A stretch of DNA of 64,000 nt from Bacteroidales bacterium UBA6851 (GCA_002451795.1 DKDJ01000003.1:48617-112616); one strand, 5' to 3'. Positions 34,057-43,218 are shown, numbered from the stretch's first letter. Program-made: numbers and translations. Notes: generated from the letters alone by a model not told the origin.

Positions 34057-35676
34057 TTATTCGTTCTCTTTATAGTTTCCCTCTGCCTTACAAAGTGATG
34101 CTGCGGCCATCTGAAGTTCAATGCCTGCATCAATATATTCACTGTGTGCGCTCAGCCAGGCAGTATGGGCTGCTAGCACCGTATTGGTCTCAAGGATTCC
34201 GGCCTGAAAACTTACAGTAGCCTTGCGAAGATTCTCCTCGGCACTGGCGAGATTGGACTCTGCCATCATGAGTTTCTGAGCAGTTTCATCGAAAATCTTA
34301 CGCTGCTGGGTAACCTGAAGGTTGATAAGGTCGCGTGCATCATTGTACTGATCAGTGTACAAGCGAGCTTCAGCCTGGGCCTTACGATACTTGCTCATGC
34401 TTTCTCCCCCGTGGAAGATCGGAATATTGACCATAACTCCAGCGCTCAACATACCTCCCTGCCAGGTCTTCTGGAATCCGTTGAACAAGTTCGGATTAGT
34501 GAGCGTATAACTTCCTGTCAAAGCCACTTTTGGCATCAGATCCGCACGTGCCACAAGGGCTTTCTTGTCATAAATCTGACTTGCCAGGGACAGACTCCGC
34601 GTCTCCGGACGGTCGGCATATATGTCTTCCATAGACTTCTCTTCAGCGAGATCTGGCACAGGAATTATCTCGAGGTTCTCATCTGCAAGAGTAATCTCTG
34701 TATCCAAAGGAAGACCTATTCTCTTGCAAAGCAACATCTTGGCAAGTACAAGTCCATTGGTAGACTTGGTCAGAAGCATATCAGCCTCATTAGCCTTGAC
34801 CTTTATCTGCAGAGCGTCAGACTCAGTAGCGACGCCGGCACGGATGGAAGCATTGACATCCTCTTCCATCTGATGAAGTAGCTGAGAGTAAGACTCGGCA
34901 AGTTTTTTCTTATTGGCTATAGAAACTATCTGCCAGTAAGCCTGATCCACATCCACAATAATGTCGGCATATTTCATATCATACTTTGCCTCAGCGAGTT
35001 GCTCGGCCAGTGATGCGATCTGATTAGAGTAGACAATCTTTCCACCCACGAAAATAGGCTGTTCTACAGTCACGGCACCGACCCAGAGGTTGTGAAGGTC
35101 TGGATGAAGCGCATTGTCAATATCTTGTCCGATAGCATTGATCGGATCAGCGATATTTGGCGCCATTCCAGCCACAGCCGAACCAATATCGGTGGATTTG
35201 AGCATATTCAGAACAGCCTGCCACATCGGACTATTCATATAATCAGCGGCAAGCGCAGGGTTGGTCTGGATAGCCTGCATCAATTGGCTCATCTTGTCAG
35301 TCATCGCCGCATTGATCTGCTGCCCGGCACCGGTGAACGCATTATTGAGCTGTCCCTGAACAAGAGTACCGGCATTACGAAGCACTTCTGACTGACTATC
35401 GCTGATAAGCGAGATGTCGCGACTATTATACATATATGCTCCCGTCACACTGATGTTCGGGAAATAATTGGCGAAAGCAGTCTTCTTGTCATAGCCTGCC
35501 ATCTCCACGGCAATCCTTGCCTGATCCAACTCGTTTGAGGAGCGGACAGCCATGGCACGGCAGTCCTCTATACCAAGAGGTTCGCCCGTGTACTCCGGAG
35601 CATTGTCCTGTGCTGCGGAAGTAAACTGCATTGCGGCCGATATCAAGACGGCCATACATACATACTTTTTCATCAT
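34057..35676 (-). CDS. TolC-family outer-membrane efflux channel
   Basis: 539 residues. The signal peptide MMKKYVCMAVLISAAMQFTSAA is followed by two outer-membrane-efflux-protein repeats. The first opens LGIEDCRAMAVRSSNELDQA; the second includes RPETRSLSLASQIYDKKALV. Characteristic helices include GVMVNIPIFHGGESMSKYRKA and ASLCKAEGNYKENE at the end. An insertion of about 90 residues rich in Ala, Met, Gln and Asn (around residues 100-190) is longer than in E. coli TolC and presumably sits at the extracellular or equatorial face. It is the first gene of the four-gene export operon and is divergent from the AraC regulator. Confidence 0.9.
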   Translation of the reverse strand: MMKKYVCMAVLISAAMQFTSAAQDNAPEYTGEPLGIEDCRAMAVRSSNELDQARIAVEMAGYDKKTAFANYFPNISVTGAYMYNSRDISLISDSQSEVLRNAGTLVQGQLNNAFTGAGQQINAAMTDKMSQLMQAIQTNPALAADYMNSPMWQAVLNMLKSTDIGSAVAGMAPNIADPINAIGQDIDNALHPDLHNLWVGAVTVEQPIFVGGKIVYSNQIASLAEQLAEAKYDMKYADIIVDVDQAYWQIVSIANKKKLAESYSQLLHQMEEDVNASIRAGVATESDALQIKVKANEADMLLTKSTNGLVLAKMLLCKRIGLPLDTEITLADENLEIIPVPDLAEEKSMEDIYADRPETRSLSLASQIYDKKALVARADLMPKVALTGSYTLTNPNLFNGFQKTWQGGMLSAGVMVNIPIFHGGESMSKYRKAQAEARLYTDQYNDARDLINLQVTQQRKIFDETAQKLMMAESNLASAEENLRKATVSFQAGILETNTVLAAHTAWLSAHSEYIDAGIELQMAAASLCKAEGNYKENE

Positions 35677-35714
35677 ATATACCTTTTTATGATTATTCTA
35701 CTTTTTTCACGGTG

Positions 35715-35722
35715 CAAAAGTA
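35715..35722 (-). promoter_or_regulatory. -7 promoter element of the TolC operon
   Basis: The minus strand reads TACTTTTG, a match to TAnnTTTG, 38 bp before the TolC start codon. A second possible element, TATTTTTG, lies just upstream. Confidence 0.5.
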
Positions 35723-35745
35723 TACACAAAAATACACCTCATAAA

Positions 35746-35778
35746 GACCAAATCAGCCACTATTATTGTATTTTGGTC
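35746..35778. promoter_or_regulatory. Inverted repeat between efflux operon and AraC gene (operator candidate)
   Basis: GACCAAA (35746-35752) and TTTGGTC (35772-35778) are perfect inverted copies 19 bp apart. They lie between the two divergent promoter elements, upstream of the TolC -7. The spacing would place the arms about two and a half helical turns apart, suitable for a dimeric regulator such as the adjacent AraC-type protein. Confidence 0.4.
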
Positions 35779-35818
35779 GAATTTTAAGTCCAAATTACAA
35801 TTTTTTATATTTTTTTAG

Positions 35819-35826
35819 TAGATTTG
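35819..35826 (+). promoter_or_regulatory. -7 promoter element of the AraC-family gene
   Basis: TAGATTTG matches the Bacteroides -7 consensus 24 bp before ATG 35851. It rules out the upstream TTG at 35824 as the start of translation. Confidence 0.5.
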
Positions 35827-35850
35827 CATCATAAAAATAATTCATCCAAA

Positions 35851-36816
35851 ATGCAACAATCGCTACAAGCCATAAATATCCAGCAGATTCTTCAGCTATC
35901 ATACATAGTGGACGAATATTCGCTCGGAGGAGACTTCATCATGGGAGAAGCAAGCGGAGAAAGCGCACTTAGGGACACCAAGATACTCACCGCTCTTCAG
36001 TCCCCAATCCGCTTCGACGGATATATTATATTCTTTTTACAGAAAGGTCATTTCCAGGTAGACCTTAATCTTAAGACGTACGATGTCAAGGAGCATTCGC
36101 TTATGATGACGGTTCCCGGCAATATCATACGCATACCATACCTCGACGAAAATCGGCTCAAAAGCACCGAAATGGTGTTTATTATGCTCTCCAAGGAGTT
36201 CATCTCCGGACTTCACCTGGACTTCAACAGGAATTTCCAGGACAGCATACACATGCTGAACAACCCTTGCATTTCTCTTAGCGATGAGCAATATTCCCTA
36301 GCAGAGTCATATTACCTGCTCGCAAAAAAAATTCTACAGTCTTCCCAGCACAATAAAAAAGACATTATCCGCAGTCTGCTATCATCATTAAGCTACTTCA
36401 CTGATGATGTTTGGACAAAACAGATTTCGGAAGCCAAGACGCACAAGGAAGAGAACACCGTCCGCAAGAACCAGACCTTAGACAGGTTTATAGCCCTAGT
36501 CACAGAATACCATAGCACGCAGCGAGGCATGCAGTTCTACGCCGACAAACTATGTTTGACGCCGAAATATCTTTCCAAGATTATAAAGGAGACATCCGGG
36601 CGCACAGGTCCGGAGTGGATAGACTCGTTCGTAATACTTGAGTCAAAAAATCTTCTACGATACTCAGAACTGTCTATCAAGGAAATAGCCTACAAGCTCG
36701 AATTCCCAAGTTCAAGTGTTTTTCACAAGTTCTTCAAGTCACACACCGGCATTACCCCGTCAGACTACCGCAAGGGAGACTCTCCTGACAGCACTATACA
36801 AGCATCTCAACAATAG
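35851..36816 (+). CDS. AraC-family transcriptional regulator
   Basis: 321 residues from ATG 35851, with the upstream TTG excluded by the promoter. The N-terminal roughly 200 residues form a cupin-like sensing domain (SPIRFDGYIIFFLQKGHFQV, MMTVPGNIIRIPYL). The C-terminal double helix-turn-helix is typical: FYADKLCLTPKYLSKIIKE, then LSIKEIAYKLEFPSSSVFHK and FFKSHTGITPSDYRKG. It is transcribed divergently from the TolC-HlyD-permease operon and is the likely regulator of that operon; effector unknown. Its 3' end overlaps the converging hemW gene by 23 bp. Confidence 0.9.
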   Translation: MQQSLQAINIQQILQLSYIVDEYSLGGDFIMGEASGESALRDTKILTALQSPIRFDGYIIFFLQKGHFQVDLNLKTYDVKEHSLMMTVPGNIIRIPYLDENRLKSTEMVFIMLSKEFISGLHLDFNRNFQDSIHMLNNPCISLSDEQYSLAESYYLLAKKILQSSQHNKKDIIRSLLSSLSYFTDDVWTKQISEAKTHKEENTVRKNQTLDRFIALVTEYHSTQRGMQFYADKLCLTPKYLSKIIKETSGRTGPEWIDSFVILESKNLLRYSELSIKEIAYKLEFPSSSVFHKFFKSHTGITPSDYRKGDSPDSTIQASQQ

Positions 36817-37870
36817 AGTCCGAAACAAAGAACGCCCGCTCCGGAATACGCACATTCCTCGAATGTGGGATTAGTTCTAGTAGACCCTGGCCAAGCAGCC
36901 GTTCTACAGCCGTATGCTCGCACAAACTAGGGTCAACTCCCTCGGAGGTGCGAAGAGCAAGCATCACGATTTCTTCACGAGCTTGCTCTGACGTAAGAGT
37001 TTCGCTTTCCGGTGACCATCCTGAACGCATCGAGGTATTCCAACTCCTGTGTTCACCGTCAAAAGAATGCGCTCCGGGGCCAAAGCCCACGTAAGGTACT
37101 CTTTTCCAATAAGCCGAATTATGTTTTGCCCGAAATCCAGGCTTACACCAGTTTGAAATCTCATAGTGTATATAGCCGGCATCAGCAAGCCTTCGGCATA
37201 TCAGGTCATATTGATGCCGACACTCTTCATCCGGCAGTTCATGATAATCCCCTCTTAAGACCATCTCAGCAAGGACACTTCCCTCCTCCACACTCAACTG
37301 ATATGCAGAAATATGCTCTGGAGCCATATCCAGGAAGTCATCAAGGGTATGTTCAAGGTTGGATTCATCCACCCCCAATCCTCCAAAGATAAGATCAAGG
37401 CTTATATTGTCCAGACCGGCACGCCTAAGTACAGACACAGCAGTCCATACTGACTGCGCATCATGTCGCCTATTCATCCTACGGAGCACTGCATCATCCA
37501 TCGACTGAACACCCATACTCACGCGAGTGACACCAAGACGGACCAATCCTTCCGCATAGTGCACACCACCAGAGACAATATCCTCAGGATTTACCTCCAC
37601 CGTAAGCTCCTCGTACGGGCCGCAATCTATGCGTCTAACAATCCTCTCCAATACACAAAGAGGCAGCACCGATGGGGTGCCACCTCCTATGTAAAGGGTA
37701 TTAATGCCCAATGTCTTCTCCATCTCTTCTCTTCTGGAGTCAATTTCCGCACATATATCGTCACTGTAATTCCCAATAGCCTCAGCATCCCTGCCTCGGC
37801 ATGCTATCTCGGAATAGAAGTCACAATACGTACAGAAACTCCTGCAGAAAGGGACGTGGACGTATATCAT
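36794..37870 (-). CDS. hemW: Radical SAM heme chaperone HemW
   Basis: 358 residues. The radical SAM cluster motif is at the very N terminus (HVPFCRSFCTYCDFYSE, CxxxCxxC). TLYIGGGTPSVLP, VEVNPEDI, VSMGVQSMDDAVLRRMNRRH and ISLDLIFGG follow. The start directly at the cluster motif and the position of the GGGTP motif fit HemW (formerly annotated as coproporphyrinogen oxidase-like), which inserts heme into respiratory enzymes. It lacks the N-terminal extension of true HemN. It follows the coiled-coil membrane protein gene by 9 bp in one minus-strand unit. Confidence 0.92.
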   Translation of the reverse strand: MIYVHVPFCRSFCTYCDFYSEIACRGRDAEAIGNYSDDICAEIDSRREEMEKTLGINTLYIGGGTPSVLPLCVLERIVRRIDCGPYEELTVEVNPEDIVSGGVHYAEGLVRLGVTRVSMGVQSMDDAVLRRMNRRHDAQSVWTAVSVLRRAGLDNISLDLIFGGLGVDESNLEHTLDDFLDMAPEHISAYQLSVEEGSVLAEMVLRGDYHELPDEECRHQYDLICRRLADAGYIHYEISNWCKPGFRAKHNSAYWKRVPYVGFGPGAHSFDGEHRSWNTSMRSGWSPESETLTSEQAREEIVMLALRTSEGVDPSLCEHTAVERLLGQGLLELIPHSRNVRIPERAFFVSDSIVEMLV

Positions 37871-37879
37871 CTCCGAATC

Positions 37880-38794
37880 CTACCTCAGCAAGAGTTCGGC
37901 AGTACCGAGTTTTGACTGAGCCGTATACGCCTCTATAGTATACACGCCTTTGGAGAATGACGGAATATTGTTGACATATATGCCAAGGTCAATCTCCTCT
38001 CCTTGATAATCCACCTCACGGGAAGCAGTAGCAGTGAGCAGTTCTCCGTTAAACTCAAAGGTTGTTCCTTTTCCATCGAAGATCTGATTACCATCAGGAT
38101 CAAACACTCTCACAAACACTTCCACTGGACCACGAGTAGCAAGCTCGTTCTCCACAAGCGTAAGATTGACAAGCAGTCTAGCCACTTTACCGCTCCTATC
38201 AGTCTTTTTATCAGAGCTATTATGCGCTTCCGCATAAAGCCCACGCGCTTTCAACACAGAGCCGACATTAACACGATCGGTAAGGGTCTCCACCTGCTGT
38301 GAAAGTTCTTCGTTCTTACGTTTGCTTTCAGCTGCTTCCTGTCTTGCAGAGGCCGCCTCCCTAGTAAGCCTGTGGTTAAGGGTATTAAGCGAATCTATCT
38401 GACTGATATACCCTCTCATGATAGAACGGAGCGTTCCAAGTTCCTTCTCGTACTGACGTATCTTAGTACGGTTAGTCGCCTCTGTCTTCTTAACTCTCTC
38501 CACCAACTGAGCAATCTCTTCCCTTGAAGAATCAAGCTGAGCGTTAATACTATCATATTCAGATGAAAGCCCCTCGTAATCATTCTGAAGGGCAAGTATC
38601 TGCTCTGTCAAATCCTGCTTCTCACCGTTGAGGTCCTCCACGAGGGCATTCTTCGATGTCCAGACATACACAAGCACCGCAGCAAGCGCTACAGCCACCA
38701 CGGTCATCACAATCATGATGGTCTTAAGACCACCATTTGACTTCTTCTCAAGCTCTTTTCTTTCGAGCTTCTCTAGTGGATCTTCTCTTTCCAT
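37880..38794 (-). CDS. Single-pass membrane protein with long coiled coil
   Basis: 304 residues; no catalytic family recognised. A charged cytoplasmic N terminus (EDPLEKLERKELEKK) precedes one membrane helix (residues about 23-45, TIMIVMTVVAVALAAVLVYVW). A coiled coil of about 110 residues follows (LVEDLNGEKQDLTEQILALQ, then many E/Q/L heptads to about residue 170). A C-terminal beta-rich domain of about 120 residues carries RLLVNLTLVENELATRGP, VEVFVRVFDPDGNQIFDG and GVYTIEAYTAQSKLGTAELL. Conserved proteins of this shape occur across Bacteroidota without known function. The C-terminal domain would face the periplasm. It is the first gene of a two-gene unit with hemW. Confidence 0.75.
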   Translation of the reverse strand: MEREDPLEKLERKELEKKSNGGLKTIMIVMTVVAVALAAVLVYVWTSKNALVEDLNGEKQDLTEQILALQNDYEGLSSEYDSINAQLDSSREEIAQLVERVKKTEATNRTKIRQYEKELGTLRSIMRGYISQIDSLNTLNHRLTREAASARQEAAESKRKNEELSQQVETLTDRVNVGSVLKARGLYAEAHNSSDKKTDRSGKVARLLVNLTLVENELATRGPVEVFVRVFDPDGNQIFDGKGTTFEFNGELLTATASREVDYQGEEIDLGIYVNNIPSFSKGVYTIEAYTAQSKLGTAELLLR

Positions 38795-38828
38795 AACAAT
38801 ACAATTTAATATACTTAATATACAGATG

Positions 38829-38857
38829 CAAAAATAGCAATAATTGTACTAACTTTG
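38829..38857. promoter_or_regulatory. Divergent back-to-back promoter elements
   Basis: A minus-strand TATTTTTG (38836-38829) and a plus-strand TAACTTTG (38850-38857) point away from each other with 13 bp between. They would serve the coiled-coil protein/hemW unit and the small membrane protein gene. Confidence 0.55.
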
Positions 38858-38882
38858 TAAGCATCCAAAAAAAACAATTTAG

Positions 38883-39344
38883 ATGAGATATTTTGTAAGA
38901 GCCGTAAAGTACTTTTTGTACCTTCTTGTCATTTTGTCACTAGTTATAGCCGTGTTGGTAATTTCCGGGATGGTGGACGGAGATTTGTCTACCATGTTCG
39001 TAAATGGGTATGATTCGTACTGGCAGATTGCCCTAATAGCTGCCGCTCTCGCAGCCCTTTACCCAAAAATGGGATACTGCACGCGGACTGCTCACGTATT
39101 TGGAGAGCCGTCAGAAGCCAAATCGAGACTCGACAAAGTAATGGGCCTGCACGGTTACAAGCTCGAAAAAAGTTCTGACCAGACTTTCTGCTATATCAAG
39201 CGTTCCCCTCTCACTCGAGCCTTGAAGATGTGGGAAGACAAGCTCACGTGCACGGTCACGGCAGCAGGCGTAGAAATAGAAGGGTCCACCAAGGACGTTG
39301 TCCGCATCATCTCTGGGCTTGAAGCCGGAAACGACCCAGCATAA
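38883..39344 (+). CDS. Small two-helix membrane protein of unknown function
   Basis: 153 residues. Two hydrophobic segments lie at residues about 10-32 (YFLYLLVILSLVIAVLVISG) and about 46-60 (WQIALIAAALAALYPKMGY). A cytoplasmic or periplasmic C-terminal domain of about 85 residues follows, with SRLDKVMGLHGYKLEKS, FCYIKRSPLTRALKMWEDKL and TVTAAGVEIEGSTKDVVRII. No family is recognised with confidence. The pattern of a short strand-rich C-terminal domain occurs in conserved Bacteroidota proteins of unknown role. It has its own -7 element and stands alone. Confidence 0.75.
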   Translation: MRYFVRAVKYFLYLLVILSLVIAVLVISGMVDGDLSTMFVNGYDSYWQIALIAAALAALYPKMGYCTRTAHVFGEPSEAKSRLDKVMGLHGYKLEKSSDQTFCYIKRSPLTRALKMWEDKLTCTVTAAGVEIEGSTKDVVRIISGLEAGNDPA

Positions 39345-39444
39345 ACAAGACAGCCTCATTAGATTCATACCCACCTCCACATGGTGGCAATTCTGCATTG
39401 TAACGGGCTCTATTTCCACAGTACAGCAGCTTTTACCGGAGTAT

Positions 39445-39477
39445 TTTGATAAAAACAAATAAAAAACGCTATATTTG
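39445..39477 (+). promoter_or_regulatory. Bacteroides-type promoter of the SulP gene
   Basis: TTTG (39445-39448), a 21-bp spacer, and TATATTTG (39470-39477) match the -33/-7 consensus 33 bp before the SulP ATG. Confidence 0.65.
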
Positions 39478-39510
39478 CGCCCGGTTAGTTAGTATTTTTT
39501 GTAGCAACAA

Positions 39511-41214
39511 ATGGTTTTTAGCCCAAAGTTCTTTCACCTCTTCAAGAAGGGGAGGTATAGTCGTGAGCGTTTCGTCTCAGATCTCATCGCTGGTATTGTA
39601 GTAGGTATTATCGCACTTCCTCTCGCCATCGCTTTCGGTATTGCAAGCGGAGTGTCACCTCAGCAGGGTCTCATAACCGCCATAGTGGCTGGATTTCTAA
39701 TCTCCGTATTCGGAGGATCGCGATTTCTGATCGGTGGGCCGACTGGTGCATTCATAGTTATCGTATCCGGAATTGTCGCCCAATATGGAATTCAGGGCCT
39801 CACACTTGCCACCATCATGGCCGGAGTCATACTTGTCATCATGGGATTGTGCAAGATGGGCGCAGTATTCAAATTCATCCCTTATCCTATAGTAGTAGGT
39901 TTTACGAGCGGCATTGCACTCACTATTTTCTCCACGCAGATGAAAGACTTCTTCGGCATGAGTGATGTTGCTGTACCATCCGGATTTATTCCAGAATGGA
40001 TCTGTTATTTCCAGAATATTAGTCATATATCGCTCACGGAGACAAGCTTGAGCATCGGTTGTCTCTTGGTAATTATCCTTTGGAACAAGTGGGGCTTCAG
40101 AAAAATTCCAGGTTCACTGATTGCTCTAATTGCAGGCACGGCGGCATCTGTTCTTTTGAGCAATTTCGCCGGCATTGAATTCGCCACCATCGGCTCCAAA
40201 TTTCCAGAACTTGCACAGGGGCTGCCACTCCCGAAACCAGTGGCACCAGCAATGGACTTTGAGACCATAAAGGGACTTGTATCTCCAGCATTCACCATCG
40301 CTATATTGTGTGCCATTGAGTCCCTCCTCGCAGCCATGGTAGCCGACGGTGTAACAGGAAAGCAGCATGACTCCAACACCGAGTTGATAGGCCAGGGCAT
40401 CGCCAACATCATCACACCGCTCTTCGGCGGCATCCCAGCCACAGGAGCCCTTGCAAGGACCATGGCAAGCATCAACAACGGCGCTAGAACATCTGTCGCA
40501 GGAATAATACATGCTATAGTACTCCTACTCATCTATTTGTTCCTGATGCCTTATGCCGTATATATCCCGCTTTCTTGTCTTGCTGCCATTCTTGTGGTAG
40601 TGGCATTCAACATGAGCGAATGGAGAAGTTTCAAATACCTTCTTAAAGGTGATGCTGCAGATGTGGCTGTGCTGCTGATAACATTCTTCCTGACAGTAAT
40701 CATAGACCTAACAGTGGGAATCGAAGTCGGAGTAGTACTTGCTATCGCGCTGTTCGTAAGACGTATGATGCAGACGTCCAACATAACGGTATTGGAGCAG
40801 AACAGGCTTGCAGCCACTGAGGATGATGACATTGCAGCCAAGGATGACGTAGAGATGCTAGACATCCATAAGGGAGTAGAAGTGTATGAAATCAACGGGC
40901 CGTATTTCTTCGGGCTTGCAAGTCGTTCCGAAGAGTTTGAGAGACGCAACAGGAATACATGCGTGCGAATAATTCGTATGCGCAAGGTGCCGTTCATAGA
41001 CTCCACCGGTGTCAAAAATCTCAAGAACATCATCGATATGGCACACAAACGCGGTGTAGAAGTCATCCTTTCAGGAGTAAATGACAACGTTCTCAGCACC
41101 CTGCACAAGTTCGGAGTGGACGAAATCATCGGAGCAGGAAACATTTACCCGAATATCTTCCCTGCGCTTGAACACGCCAACCAGATAGCAGATTCCTGCG
41201 TGGCGGACGCGTAA
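39511..41214 (+). CDS. SulP-family inorganic anion transporter with STAS domain
   Basis: 567 residues. About twelve membrane segments carry the SulP signature (ALPLAIAFGIASGVSPQQGLI), and IGGPTGAFIVIVSGIVAQYG and GGIPATGALARTMASINNGA follow. A C-terminal STAS domain starts around residue 450 (GVEVYEINGPYFFGLASRSE) with PFIDSTGVKNLKN. Such proteins move sulfate, bicarbonate or related anions across the inner membrane; the substrate here is not indicated. It is a single gene with a good promoter. The converging lipoate ligase gene begins 33 bp past its stop. Confidence 0.92.
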   Translation: MVFSPKFFHLFKKGRYSRERFVSDLIAGIVVGIIALPLAIAFGIASGVSPQQGLITAIVAGFLISVFGGSRFLIGGPTGAFIVIVSGIVAQYGIQGLTLATIMAGVILVIMGLCKMGAVFKFIPYPIVVGFTSGIALTIFSTQMKDFFGMSDVAVPSGFIPEWICYFQNISHISLTETSLSIGCLLVIILWNKWGFRKIPGSLIALIAGTAASVLLSNFAGIEFATIGSKFPELAQGLPLPKPVAPAMDFETIKGLVSPAFTIAILCAIESLLAAMVADGVTGKQHDSNTELIGQGIANIITPLFGGIPATGALARTMASINNGARTSVAGIIHAIVLLLIYLFLMPYAVYIPLSCLAAILVVVAFNMSEWRSFKYLLKGDAADVAVLLITFFLTVIIDLTVGIEVGVVLAIALFVRRMMQTSNITVLEQNRLAATEDDDIAAKDDVEMLDIHKGVEVYEINGPYFFGLASRSEEFERRNRNTCVRIIRMRKVPFIDSTGVKNLKNIIDMAHKRGVEVILSGVNDNVLSTLHKFGVDEIIGAGNIYPNIFPALEHANQIADSCVADA

Positions 41215-41247
41215 CTTAATAAGTCTCTATCTAAAAAAGCCTTTAAT

Positions 41248-42204
41248 CTACTTCCCCATCACAAGATCCGCCAAAGACGAGGCATCGGTACCAGGAAAGT
41301 AATCTGACACATCCACACCGGAAAGAGCATCCTGCACGGAACGAATGTCGTATTTGGTATCTTTAAGAAGAGAGGAGATGCGCTCCACACTACGGTCTCC
41401 GATGAAATCCCCTGTAAATGTCACTTCGCGCAGCACTCCACCGTCAAGGCAGAGATGCACCTCCACGGTACCACATTGCATTTTGGCGCTATGCGTCACC
41501 TGCGCTTCCCTGGAGTGACCGAATATCCACTCCCAAGTGGAAAATTTTTCGGCAGCCATACGCTTGACTTCGTCTATCCTGTCACGGCCAAACTCCATAC
41601 AAGAATTTCCATCAGCCATGACACATTGGATCGCAACCTGCACATCATCAAGGGAAGAGAACTGCGGAAGATAGTCTTTGAGATTGGCGACCCTGCTTCG
41701 CACAGATGCAACCCCTTTCGATGAGAGTTTTGACCCAGGCACATCGAGGGCTTTTGTCAGCGTGTCAATATCCACATCGTACATCATGGTACCATGCACA
41801 ATCTCCCTATTATTGGACAGCCTTCTGGCATAGCCGGACACCTTTCGCCCGTCCACAATTATGTCATTGCGGCCAGAGAGTTCAGCAGGCACGCCAAGAC
41901 TTCGGAGCGCATCCACGAAAGGTGCCGGAGTAACGTTTCTTCCGATGATGGTGTAGTTCATATTCTGAAGATCGTGATACACGGCACCACCACCCGTAAC
42001 CCTACGCGCCAGTTTGATGTCACGGCTTTCAAGATAGGAAAGGTTAACCTCCGCGCAAGCGTTCTGATTTAGTCCTATGATAACAGACGGAGCATTACGC
42101 CACAAATAGAAAAAAGGGGCATCCGACGAATAATGCTCAAGGCAGTACTCATCGAATGCCATATTAAAATAAGGGTCTGTCGAAGGATTGAGAAGAAACC
42201 TCAT
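41248..42204 (-). CDS. Lipoate-protein ligase A-family protein
   Basis: 318 residues from ATG 42204 (MRFLLNPSTDPYFNMAFDEY). The frame is open back to 42252, but that would overlap the upstream SIS gene. The catalytic region is canonical: NAPSVIIGLNQNACAEVN, KLARRVTGGGAVYHDLQNMN and VSGYARRLSNNREIVHGTMM, with a C-terminal accessory domain (WEWIFGHSREAQ). It attaches lipoate or octanoate to the E2 and H proteins of 2-oxoacid dehydrogenases and the glycine cleavage system. It is the last gene of the DUF4954-SIS-ligase unit, 4 bp after the SIS stop. Confidence 0.9.
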   Translation of the reverse strand: MRFLLNPSTDPYFNMAFDEYCLEHYSSDAPFFYLWRNAPSVIIGLNQNACAEVNLSYLESRDIKLARRVTGGGAVYHDLQNMNYTIIGRNVTPAPFVDALRSLGVPAELSGRNDIIVDGRKVSGYARRLSNNREIVHGTMMYDVDIDTLTKALDVPGSKLSSKGVASVRSRVANLKDYLPQFSSLDDVQVAIQCVMADGNSCMEFGRDRIDEVKRMAAEKFSTWEWIFGHSREAQVTHSAKMQCGTVEVHLCLDGGVLREVTFTGDFIGDRSVERISSLLKDTKYDIRSVQDALSGVDVSDYFPGTDASSLADLVMGK

Positions 42205-42208
42205 GCAA

Positions 42209-43216
42209 CTACATTTCGTTACCGACCTTGCGGGCACGCTTAGGGTTATCAAGGTCTATCCCGTCGCTTATCGCCACTTCCACAAGCACATTCCAGCCCG
42301 CACATAGATAGACAAAGCTTTGGAGCGGAGATGCAGGCACACGGATGGTCTTCTCGAAAGGAGTGTCCTTATGGCTTATGGCTACAGCATGCACTCCAGC
42401 GCCACCAAGCACTGATAAGAACTTATCATACTCACTCTCAATAGGATCAACGATGAATACTATGTCTCCCTCTTGCATCACTTCCTCAATACCATGGACA
42501 GCGTATGTTCCCTCAAGGAAATCGCTCTTCCTACGGGTTATCTCATTGGTCTTAAGCGTAAGTTCCTCGGCCACTCCATCATTAAGGCCACTGAAATAGA
42601 TGGTATGAGCACCTTTTACCCACTCCACTATCTGTGGATCTATAGGCGTATTTAGAGCCGTAAGGACGTCATCTCTGAAGCCGTAGAGCGCGGACGAGAA
42701 TTTCTCTCCTGCAAGATCCCAAATGATGGACTCACAGAAAAGTCCTTGTTCCACCACACTCTTGGTAGCAGCCACAGCTTTCTCCCATCCACACTTTAGC
42801 ACATGGCCATGAGCGCACTCATGCTCGAGCGGAGTATCAGGATTAGCGCTGAGCGAGAATACCTCCTTGTGTCCTTCAGCCTTGAGTTTCTTCGCAAGAG
42901 CAAGAGCTTCTTTGGTGCGGCCAGAATTGGAGTTGATCAGCACGGTATATCCGCTCAAGTCATATTCCATAGCCTGACGAGCTCCATCACACTGCACATT
43001 CAGTGCAAGTCCAAGACTCATAGCACGACGACGCGCATTCTTGGCAGGCATAATTCGAGACGAGCCCTCTCCCGAAATAAAGAGTCTACCTGTCCGGCGG
43101 ACAGATTCGGTTACATCCGCAGCACACTTGGGGTCAAAGTCAAGAACCATCAATACTGTATCCATCATCTCTTTCACGAGACTGTAATGCGAATACTTTT
43201 CTTCTGTAAGTGTCAT
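42209..43216 (-). CDS. Double SIS-domain protein (GlmS/AgaS-like isomerase or deaminase)
   Basis: 335 residues. Two sugar isomerase domains: the first with RLFISGEGSSRIMPAKNARR and VLINSNSGRTKEALALAKKL, the second with TIYFSGLNDGVAEELTLKTN and GDIVFIVDPIESEYDKFLSV. This is the two-SIS layout of the GlmS C-terminal half, AgaS and FrlB, which act on sugar phosphates such as glucosamine 6-phosphate. There is no glutaminase domain. The conserved pairing with the DUF4954 hexapeptide-repeat protein suggests a step in amino-sugar or nucleotide-sugar metabolism, but that is inference. Spacing to both neighbours is 2-4 bp. Confidence 0.82.
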   Translation of the reverse strand: MTLTEEKYSHYSLVKEMMDTVLMVLDFDPKCAADVTESVRRTGRLFISGEGSSRIMPAKNARRRAMSLGLALNVQCDGARQAMEYDLSGYTVLINSNSGRTKEALALAKKLKAEGHKEVFSLSANPDTPLEHECAHGHVLKCGWEKAVAATKSVVEQGLFCESIIWDLAGEKFSSALYGFRDDVLTALNTPIDPQIVEWVKGAHTIYFSGLNDGVAEELTLKTNEITRRKSDFLEGTYAVHGIEEVMQEGDIVFIVDPIESEYDKFLSVLGGAGVHAVAISHKDTPFEKTIRVPASPLQSFVYLCAGWNVLVEVAISDGIDLDNPKRARKVGNEM

Positions 43217-43218
43217 AG

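Noticed and set aside
39360..39400. Hairpin CCACC/GGTGG after the small membrane protein gene
   Set aside because: Only a 5-bp stem with no T-run; too weak to call a terminator.
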